A DNA stretch of 64,000 nucleotides from Semisulcospira habei (taxonomy: Eukaryota; Mollusca; Gastropoda; Semisulcospiridae): the NCBI GenBank assembly GCA_036245525.1, contig BTPG01000002.1, positions 119,624,582 to 119,688,581 of the forward strand, written 5' to 3'. Within the stretch, counting starts at the first letter, position 1; every line of letters starts with the position of its first letter. Under the pieces are notes generated by a model, which saw only the letters and a program-made list of their open reading frames with translations, was not told the origin of the DNA and ran no database searches. Shown here piece after piece: positions 52,951 to 60,481 of this stretch. Made by a program: the position numbers and the translations under genes.

Positions 52951-55620
52951 ATGGACGTCTCTTCTCCCGCTACCGCTTCGGCAGAGAGGTAGGATAGTTA
53001 GTTGGGCCCGAAGCCGGTCCCCGGGCGGGGTACCGGCCTGTGCCTTTGGACTCTACCTTGTTCGTGTTGTTGGGTTTCGTTGAGCGGGGACTCTTAGCTC
53101 GGCGGGGCCCTGGTGCCCTCGCCTTTCCCCTTTGGGGTGAAATTACTGGCTTCCCCTGGTAGCCTTCGGGGAGCATTGTTTAAACCAGCTGCGGCGCGTG
53201 GCTCATGTTGCATCTCCGGCCTGGCTGGGGTATGCTTGTTTCGAGAGCGCACTCTTAGCTTAGAGCGCTACAGCATTATTGCCTGGGGGCACGGCCTTTC
53301 GTCCCTATTGTCGTTTGGCCCGCCGTGTGATGGCCTTAGTCGCCTGCGCGGCGTTAAACCCAAATACCTAAACTAAACTAAACCTATTGTTGTTTGGCGC
53401 ACATTCCTCTCCAGCCTGGCTGGGGTAGGCTTTGTTCTAAAGACGCAAGCTTAGCTTAGGGCGCTATAACAGTATAGCCTGGGGGCACAGCCCGTTTGTC
53501 CATATCGTTCGGTACGGTTCCCCTTGGTAGGACGAGCCCTGTTGGTCTCGACCACGTACCGGCACGTTGTTTGTTTGGTGTGTTGCAGTGCCCTCCTGAT
53601 GACCTGCACGCAGTGTGGAGGTTTCCAGTGGCCCTCGGATTCGCACAAGGTCTGCCTGCCGTGTGTCGGCTGTACATCTGAGCGTTCTTGTGACGTTTGC
53701 GCCGTCTGGCCGGAGCTCCGCTGGGCCCAACTTTGGAGCTTCTACCGACGTGAACGCCCGACACCTGTGCCTGTTGCAAGACCTGCGGAAGTGCCGGCTG
53801 TCATCTCAGACACACCGACCGCTCTTGCCCCCGATGGCCCCAGTCTGGAAAGATCTCCACAGCGGACACAGCAAGGTAGTGTGCGGAGTCGGGAGTTCGA
53901 GGCGCGGATTCCCAGGAGGGAACGCGCTTGGACCAAGCCTTACGACAGGCAGAGAACCCATCTCGAGACAGAGGTCAGTTCGGAGAGACGTGCCTCGCGC
54001 CGTCCATGGTCAACCGGTCCCCACTCGTCTCCTAGGAAGGCCTTGGATCCCCCTCGGCCGCTGCGAGCCCGCCTCGCCACAGAGTCCGGCTCGCGGAGAC
54101 ATTCGCGCACACTCACCACACCACTACCTGTGTCCAGTTCCTCCTTGCGATCGAAGTCGGACCACCACTCTCGCGCTCCTTCGTGTGAGCGTCGTGAAGT
54201 TCGGGATTCTTCTCGTCATCTGGACCATGGACCTTCGCGCTCTACCTCTTCGCGGCGTTCGTCCCACGTTCCCCGCCGTCTGCCTCGTCCCGCCCGTTCC
54301 CCTTCCCCTCCCCCAGCCTCCTTCCTTCCTCCTCGTTCCCGAGGATCACGGTCTCCAGCTCGTAGTCGCTCGTCTGGTCGCCGCCGCCGTTCCCGCTCCT
54401 CTAGTGCGTCGCGTCGCCGTCGCGGACGTCGCTCTCCCCTGCGTGCTTCGGCGCCTTATGGCTCCCCTCGTCCTCGTCGAGCTGCTCGCTCTCGGAGTCA
54501 CGGTCGCCGTCCCTCTTCGACGGCTCTCGGCGGCGTGGACGACGATTCGTTGAGTCTTCTCCCTGATGATTCCATCTCAGTTCTCCTCGGAGGTCTCAGC
54601 CGCTCTCCTTCGCCGCTCTCTCCTTCGGATGCGTCGACAGCCCACGGGTTACCGGCCTCCTCCCGCACAGAGGTTCTTCTGGCCCTCGACGAGGTCGCTC
54701 GCCTCATCTCCGCCACGCTTCCGGCAGCGGACTGCCCTCCATCCCCCCCCCTGAAGAGGAAGCCTTCTGCCTTCGTCGACGCGGGTAGACAGGTAAAGAA
54801 GTTCAAGACTCTCCCTCAGCCCCCCTCCTTTCGTGAGCTTCGGGATGTGTTCTCGGCCCACCTGTTGTCTGACTCAAGAGACAGTAATTTCTTCTCGGAC
54901 CACAGATGGCCTCCGGACCTCGATATGTACTTCCGCCAGCAGTGGTACGCCGGCCATTCCCAGGCCTTCCTCTGCCCTCTCCCTCCGGTGGATCCAGCCG
55001 CCGTGGTTCAGGCGGGTGGGGCCTCTGCACTCAGACGCGCGCTCCCCGCGGGTTTGGACAAGACGGCTTCGCTTGTCAGGAATTCCTTGGCCTGCGCCGG
55101 CTTCATGGAGCTCCTTACGCAAGCCTTCCTCCGGCGCGTGGAAGATTCGTGGCACCCGTCCCTGACCCCTCTTCTTGGCGACCTCCTCGTCCTCGCTGAA
55201 GCGGCCAGCCGCGCCGCGTATCACTCTTCGGTCAACGCTATGGCTGCAGCCGCCAATTGTGATTTACTCCGCCGCGACGCTGTCCTGCAGGCCTGCCGGG
55301 GAATGCCTGCCGACCTGAAGACCCAGCTGCGTCGGGCCCCCCTCGGGGGACCCCTTCTCTTTGGTGACACCTGGCAAGCCGTCAAGGATTCCAATGCGGA
55401 CAGGTGGCCTCCCAAGTCTGTTCCTCGGCGCTTTCAGGCAGCCCGCAAGGCCGTGGGTCGCCCCCTGCGGATCTCCAGACCCGTCGCCCCGACGTCAACA
55501 ACCCAGCTGCAGTCCCTGCGTCGCCGTCGCCCCGCCTTCGGTCGCCCCGGCCAAGCTCACGCCCCCGCCCCCGCTTGGCCCCGTCCCGCCCGTCGCCCTG
55601 GGCGCGGGCGGGCTCAGTGA
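52951..55620 (+). CDS. D4 ORF1: gag-like protein, probably spliced
   Basis: Proposed exons 52951-52988 (ATG..GCAGAGAG|GTAGGA) and 53589-55620 (GTGTTGCAG|T), giving M-D-V-S-S-P-A then the main frame, ~690 residues. Without splicing the first useful Met is at 53599. N-terminal Cys/His array (C-x2-C-x9-H-x2-C-x2-C-x2-C-x5-C-x2-C, 53605-53700), 'LWSFYRRERP', a long Arg/Ser/Pro-rich region (about 54040-54540), then the DIRS gag core ('PPLKRKPSAFVDAGRQVKKF' at about 54748; 'LLTQAF', 'YHSSVNAM', '[10 protein letters not shown]'). Presumed nucleic-acid binding and particle protein. ORF2 overlaps its end by 260 bases in the +1 frame. Confidence 0.85.
52989..53588 (+). other. predicted leader intron of D4 ORF1
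   Basis: 600 bases from GAGAG|GTAGGA to GTTTGTTTGGTGTGTTGCAG|T. Removing it joins an upstream ATG exon to the Cys array in phase 2. The equivalent join in D5 (60490-60652) has the same phase, and D2 keeps the acceptor. Splicing itself is not observed here. Confidence 0.65.
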
Positions 55621-57700
55621 CTCCTCCCCTCCTCCGCCTCCGCCGGCCGTCTCGGGTCCTCCAGTCGGCGGCAGGCTCGCCCTCTTCAGCGACGAGTGGC
55701 GATTACTGATTCCAGAAGACCCGTGGATTTTAGACACTGTTTCCGGCGGCCTACGGATCTCCTTTCGTTCCCCTCCTCCTCTGCGTACGACTCCGCTGTG
55801 GACCGAGATCCCCGCAGACCCGCTCAAGGAGTGCGCCCTACGGGGGGAAGTCGACTCTCTCTTGAGGAAGGATGCCACAGAGGTTGTGCGCCGCGCAGAC
55901 TCGCTGGGATTTTACAGCAGACTTTTCGTCGTCCCCAAGCCTGGCGGCAAGTGGCGCCCAGTGATCGACCTCTCAGCCCTAAATCGCTTCATCGTGGCTC
56001 CTTCCTTCCACATGGAGACGGCCCGAGCCCTGCGTACCGCGGTGCGACCCATGGATTACGCCGTCAGCCTGGATCTCTCCGACGCTTACCTACACGTACC
56101 CATACATCCGGCCGCCCAGAGGTATCTGCGCTTCGCGTTCGATGGAACCGTTTACCAGTTTCGAGCCCTACCCTTCGGCCTCAACCTCAGCCCCTGGGTC
56201 TTCACCCGCTTGATGGATGCAGTTATGGCCAAGGCACGGCAGTCGTCTCTCAGCCCTATGTCCAACTACCTCGACGATCTCTTCCTGAGGAACCACGTCG
56301 AGTCCGTCTTGGAAGAGGACAGGGATACACTGATGCGTCTGCTGTCGCGACTGGGGTTCCTCCTCAACGTCGGGAAGTCAGATCTCACGCCCTCGCGCCG
56401 CTTCATTCATCTCGGAATGGATTTTGCCACCGATCTCAACGTTGTTCGCCTCCCGGATCCCCGGATTCGGAAGTTGGCCACCTTCGCCAACCAGCTAGCT
56501 CAGCAGGAAGCAGCTCCCGCCCGAGTTTGGCTTCAACTCCTCGGACTGATCAACGCAGCGGCGGACCTTCTCCCCCTGGGTCGCCTCTACGCCCGCCCCC
56601 TTCAGCTGCACCTCCTGCTTCTCTGGAGACCCTCTTCTGGCGACCTTACCCACCTGGTCCCGGTTTCCCCCCTGGTTCGCCCTCACCTTCTACGCTGGAC
56701 CGACACGGCTTGGTTGGCTTCGGGAGTCCCTTTGTCCTCCCCTCCCCCGCACCTCTCCCTGTGTGTCGACGCGAGCCTCTCGGGGTGGGGAGCCCACCTG
56801 CTTCCTCAATTCTCCTCGGCTTCCGGCCTCTGGCCCCCGGAGTTTGCGGACAAGCACAGCAATTGGTTAGAGCTGCAGGCAGTCTGGCAAGCCCTCTTCG
56901 TTTGGGAGAACCAGCTCAGGAACCAGCGGCTTCTCGTCCTCTCCGACAACTCTACGGTGGTGGCCTACATCCAGAGACAGGGGGGCACCCGATCTCCCGA
57001 CCTCTGTATGCTCCTCTTCCGTTTGATGCGCTGGGCCGAGGAACGCGACATTACACTCCTCGCACGACACATTCCTGGCCACTTGAATGTGTTGGCGGAC
57101 TCGCTCTCTCGCCGCGGCCAGTTGCTCCACACAGAATGGACGTTGCGCCCGGATATCTTCCAGATGATCTGCGCCCGTTGGGAGACTCCCTTAATCGACC
57201 TCTTTGCTACGAGGTGGAACCGCCAGCTTCCCCTCTTCGTCTCCCCGATTCCAGACCCGCTGGCCTGGGCAGTCGATGCCCTCTCGATTCCTTGGGACGG
57301 CCTCATCGCTTACGCGTACCCCCCAACAGTCCTCATTCCCAAGGTCCTCCACAAACTTCGAGGGAGCAACGCAGTCCTGCTTCTGGTCGCCCCGCTGGCT
57401 TGGGCCCGGTCCTGGACCACCGACCTACTCAACCTCGCCACCTCTCCTCCCCTGCGCCTTCCCACGCCCCGTTCCATGCTCAAGCAGCCCAGGCAGGCTC
57501 TCTTCCACCCTTGTCCCGAACGCCTGTCTCTTCACGCCTGGAGGTTGTGCAGCGCGCCCTCACCGCTCGAGGCTTCTCTGGTGCAGCAGTGGAGGCAATC
57601 GCTGCAGCCCGCAAGCCTTCCACCCGGCGTGTTTACGAAGGGAAGTGGCGCGTCTTGTGTGCCTGGTGCGACGCCCGTCGCCTCCTACCCACCGGACTGA
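55361..57700 (+). CDS. D4 ORF2: reverse transcriptase and RNase H
   Basis: The first ATG in frame lies inside ORF1, so a frameshift or reinitiation start is possible; conserved sequence begins near 55690. RT: 'VPKPGGKWRPVIDLS' (55930), motif A 'SLDLSDAYLHVPIH' (56067), 'LPFGLNLSPWVFT', motif C 'NYLDDLFL' with both catalytic Asp (56264). RNase H: 'CVDASLSGWGAHL' (56764), 'LELQAVWQAL', 'VLSDNSTVVAYIQ' (56937), 'GHLNVLADSLSR' (57078). The C-terminal '[19 protein letters not shown]' block is typical of DIRS elements. Copies the element RNA and removes the template. Full-length, no stop. Confidence 0.93.
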   Translation: MVTPGKPSRIPMRTGGLPSLFLGAFRQPARPWVAPCGSPDPSPRRQQPSCSPCVAVAPPSVAPAKLTPPPPLGPVPPVALGAGGLSDSSPPPPPPAVSGPPVGGRLALFSDEWRLLIPEDPWILDTVSGGLRISFRSPPPLRTTPLWTEIPADPLKECALRGEVDSLLRKDATEVVRRADSLGFYSRLFVVPKPGGKWRPVIDLSALNRFIVAPSFHMETARALRTAVRPMDYAVSLDLSDAYLHVPIHPAAQRYLRFAFDGTVYQFRALPFGLNLSPWVFTRLMDAVMAKARQSSLSPMSNYLDDLFLRNHVESVLEEDRDTLMRLLSRLGFLLNVGKSDLTPSRRFIHLGMDFATDLNVVRLPDPRIRKLATFANQLAQQEAAPARVWLQLLGLINAAADLLPLGRLYARPLQLHLLLLWRPSSGDLTHLVPVSPLVRPHLLRWTDTAWLASGVPLSSPPPHLSLCVDASLSGWGAHLLPQFSSASGLWPPEFADKHSNWLELQAVWQALFVWENQLRNQRLLVLSDNSTVVAYIQRQGGTRSPDLCMLLFRLMRWAEERDITLLARHIPGHLNVLADSLSRRGQLLHTEWTLRPDIFQMICARWETPLIDLFATRWNRQLPLFVSPIPDPLAWAVDALSIPWDGLIAYAYPPTVLIPKVLHKLRGSNAVLLLVAPLAWARSWTTDLLNLATSPPLRLPTPRSMLKQPRQALFHPCPERLSLHAWRLCSAPSPLEASLVQQWRQSLQPASLPPGVFTKGSGASCVPGATPVASYPPD

Positions 57701-58611
57701 CTAACCCACAGCTAGCGGACTTTCTCCTATGGCTCTTCGAGGTCCAAGGTTTGGCGCCCATCACCATCAGGGGATACTTATCCATGGTCGCCGACACGTA
57801 CCGTCATCTCGGCCTTCCAGACCCCGGCGCCTGTAAGGACCTCTCCGACCTCATGTCCAGCTTCAGCCTCCAACGTCCGACTCAGCGTTCTCTTGTTCCT
57901 CGCTGGGACCTACCTTGGGTCCTGACGTGGCTGAATTCTTCCCAGTTCGAGCCACTCGCTCTAGCCCCTCTGGCAAATGTGACACGCAAGACCTGCTTCC
58001 TTCTAGCCTTGGCCACCGCGTCCAGAGTTAGCGAGCTACACGCTCTTTCTACCCGCCCAGACTGCCTCCAGTTCAGGGCAGATCGCTCCGTGCAGCTCTT
58101 AACGGACCCCAGCTTTATTGCCAAAACAAGGTCGCCCCTAACTGCTCCACAGATCATCACCTTGCGGCCCCTGGGAGGGCCTGCCTGCTCTCCGGAGACT
58201 CGGCGACAGGATCCCGTGCGTGCCCTACGCATCTACCTGCGCCGTACCAAGGTTACCCGTAGAGGGCGCTCCCGCCTCTTCCTGCCCATACGCCAGGGCA
58301 AGACTGATATCACAGCCCAGACGATCTCCTCCTGGCTGCGCTGGGTAATACGATCGGCATACATGGATCTCTCCCCACGCGTAGCGCAGAGACTGAAGAT
58401 CCACGCACACGAAGTACGCGCCATGGCCACGAGCGTCGCATTCGATCGGAACTGCGCTGTCAAGGACATCGTGGCCGCGGTGGGCTGGCGAGCAGAATCT
58501 ACCTTCGCTCGTTTCTACCTTCGGGATCTGGCGGGACAGCGAGACAACCTCGCCTTGTTGGGGGACCTCACGGTGGCACAGCACTCCCTCCCGGCGCTGC
58601 GGGCGCCGTAG
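57502..58611 (+). CDS. D4 ORF3: tyrosine recombinase
   Basis: The frame is open without a stop from 55696, but recombinase sequence starts only near 57502 ('SRLEVVQRALTARGFSGAAV'). N-terminal SAM-like part ('VYEGKWRVL', '[14 protein letters not shown]'), then the catalytic domain with Arg in '[12 protein letters not shown]' (58018), His and Arg in 'HEVRAMATS' (58411), Trp in 'VGWRAES' and Tyr in 'FARFYLRDL' (58506), ending TAG. Integrates the circular DNA product by strand exchange without target duplication. Overlaps ORF2 by 0.2 kb in the -1 frame and has no good Met nearby, so -1 frameshifting from ORF2 is a plausible expression route. Confidence 0.9.
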   Translation, partial: LPPLSRTPVSSRLEVVQRALTARGFSGAAVEAIAAARKPSTRRVYEGKWRVLCAWCDARRLLPTGLTNPQLADFLLWLFEVQGLAPITIRGYLSMVADTYRHLGLPDPGACKDLSDLMSSFSLQRPTQRSLVPRWDLPWVLTWLNSSQFEPLALAPLANVTRKTCFLLALATASRVSELHALSTRPDCLQFRADRSVQLLTDPSFIAKTRSPLTAPQIITLRPLGGPACSPETRRQDPVRALRIYLRRTKVTRRGRSRLFLPIRQGKTDITAQTISSWLRWVIRSAYMDLSPRVAQRLKIHAHEVRAMATSVAFDRNCAVKDIVAAVGWRAESTFARFYLRDLAGQRDNLALLGDLTVAQHSLPALRAP

Positions 58612-58705
58612 GTACGCACCTAGCTCGTTACCTGGGAATTAGCAATGGGAGGACGGTCTTGGTCTCCGGTAGTACCGGGGCGGCACCCTCCTCCTATTCG
58701 TGATT

Positions 58706-58803
58706 CTCCCATTTGTCATGTCATCGGTAATGTTTTTGATGAAATAAATGCATTTTTCTTTAAAAGGTATTTTTTCGAAAAATACTTACCGATGACATGA
58801 CAC
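58706..58803. repeat. internal complementary region of D4
   Basis: The first half is the complement of the left end (CTCCCATTTGTCATGTCATC .. GATGAAAT), the second half the complement of the right end (AAATGCATTTTTC .. TACTTACCGATGACATGAC). The fusion point near 58746 predicts a junction GCATTT|ATTTCATC that fits both genomic borders. Confidence 0.9.
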
Positions 58804-58849
58804 GGAGGACCCTCCCACCTGCCCCGCTTGCCGCTGGTGAGCCTAGTAT

Positions 58850-59016
58850 CTGACTGGCGAGTCAGGTGACTCGGAACCGGATAGGCAGGTCCGGGAGACA
58901 ACTCTTGGCCCCTCTGGAGGGTTCCCCGAGTGCCTCCCGGGTTGTGTGTGCACACAACGGGTTCGTAGGCTAGAATTTGAGCACGTAGTAGACACTCCCA
59001 TTTGTCATGTCATCGG
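58850..59016 (-). repeat. right inverted terminal repeat of D4
   Basis: Complement of the left repeat. Beyond it the right end adds GTATTTTTCGAAAAAATAC (59019 onward), a near-palindrome absent from the left end but conserved at the right ends of D2, D3 and D6. Confidence 0.9.
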
Positions 59017-59083
59017 TAAGTATTTTTCGAAAAAATACCTTTTAAAGAAAAATGCATTTTTATTTTGTCAGTGTTTGTATTTG

Positions 59084-59875
59084 TTTCCTCAAAACCCTTA
59101 CAGATGACATTACTAATAGGAAGATACACCTAGCTTATCAATTTCAGCCTAAGAACCTACACAACCAGGAAGGCGACTCTAGGGCGCCGTAACCATGGGC
59201 CCTGAGTAGTCTCCCGTCCCTCCCTATCCGGTCACGTGTCCAATGGTGACACGCCAGTCTTTTCGCTTAGCTTACCGTGAACGGTTGTGTTCAAGCCTAT
59301 TGGATCTTCGACTGTGTACAGTGTGACCGGTCGTTTCATTACTCGTGGTTTCCTTCGCTCTTGGACTCCGTTGCGGCAAGGGTTGCCTCTGCTTGGTTGG
59401 CTGTGCCTTCTTGGACTCCTGCCTCTCGGCCGGTGGCTTCACCAAGGAACCTACTGCGAGGTCTTTTTTCACTCAGGGAGTGAGCAACCGGTGCCGAGAC
59501 ACACGGGTCATCAGGGACTGCGCTGTGCACCCTTTGTGGCAGGTTCCCTCCGGCCTCGCAGCTATGATAAGATATAAGACCTCAGTTCATGCCCTCGACC
59601 GGTGGATGGCCCGGGCGGCGGCATCGACCGTGGGCGCTTTTGCTCGTACGATCCTTAACTAAGAGAAGAAGAAATTTTCGAACGCGTGGTGAAGCAGTGT
59701 TGCGCGTTGGAAGTGTGCTCGGCCATTGCCAGGGGCCGTAGATCGATACCACGCTTGGGGTAACCTCAATGGTTCAGCAGTGCATTTTGCTTTGGCCACT
59801 GATCTTCCGAGCTGTTCTGATTATACGATATTGTCCTGTGCAGGCCCAAGTACTACAAAGTAGATGTCGAGGTTT
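59084..59875 (+). mobile_element. DIRS-type element D7, 5' part, interrupted by D5
   Basis: Begins GTTTCCTCAAAACCCTTACA after TTT (59081-59083), 23 bases from the end of D4, and continues with a terminal-repeat-like leader ('GATGACATTACTAATAGGAA', 'CGCTTAGCTTACCGTGAACGG'). No ORF1 coding blocks are reached before D5 starts at 59876. If D5 inserted into it, the rest lies beyond the window; it could also be a deleted remnant. Confidence 0.6.
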
Positions 59876-60481
59876 GTTTCCTCAAAAACATTACCGATGC
59901 CATTACTACAAGGAACTGTCTCTTAGCTTACATAATTTTAGCCAAAAACTTACGATGTGTACCTATAGGGCCAAGGGAGGCAACCTAGGGGCGCAGTGAC
60001 CCAGTACCCCGAGTAGCCACCCGTCCCACTCCATACGGGTAACTGCCCTGTGCAGACACGCCAGTTTATTCTCTTAGCTTACGGAGTACAGACGTGTGTT
60101 AGCCTGCTGCAGTGTTTAGCCTACGGCTGTGTATGGTTCTGCACCGATTGTACCTTCGACTTAGGGACTTGGTTCCAGGCTGTGTATTAGTAGCCTTGCC
60201 TCGGGGCCCTTGAACTGTTGTTACTTGTGTGCTTCTTCTTCTGGTGTTCTGCACCAGTTTACCTTCGACTTAGAAACTTGTTCCCGGCCATGTGTTGTGC
60301 CGGCCTTGGAGCCCTTGTGTGCTTCTTCTTCTGGTGCCCTCTGACAAGTTCGCATTTTGACGGACTTCTGGGACTTACGTCGCGGACTCGGCGACCTTGC
60401 CCGTTGTGTGCAGCCCTCGGCCCCTCAGTGGCGCCCCCTCCTTCTTCGTGTCAGGTTCTCCTTCCCCCTGCCCTCCGTGAG

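Larger units (their letters stand above)
52544..59060 (+). mobile_element. DIRS-type retrotransposon D4, apparently complete
   Basis: Starts ATTTCATCAAAAACATTACC (52544) and ends AAAAATGCATTT (59060), with TTT at both host borders. It has ~165-bp inverted terminal repeats with no mismatch seen in the part compared by eye, an internal complementary region, and three open reading frames in the order gag-like, RT/RNase H, tyrosine recombinase, with no frameshift or stop. GC-rich compared with the host DNA around it. Inserted 8-11 bases after the splice donor of the RNF212-like microexon, in the gene's sense orientation. No methyltransferase domain was noticed. Confidence 0.93.

Noticed and set aside
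52989..53588. Deciding that DIRS introns are wholly unprecedented
   Set aside because: Introns are reported for some DIRS-like elements in the literature as I recall; only the conserved phase and position are put forward.
53524..53598. Met at 53524 as start of D4 ORF1
   Set aside because: It lies in the predicted leader intron upstream of the acceptor; D5 and D2 show no equivalent codons, while the spliced start is phase-compatible in D4 and D5.
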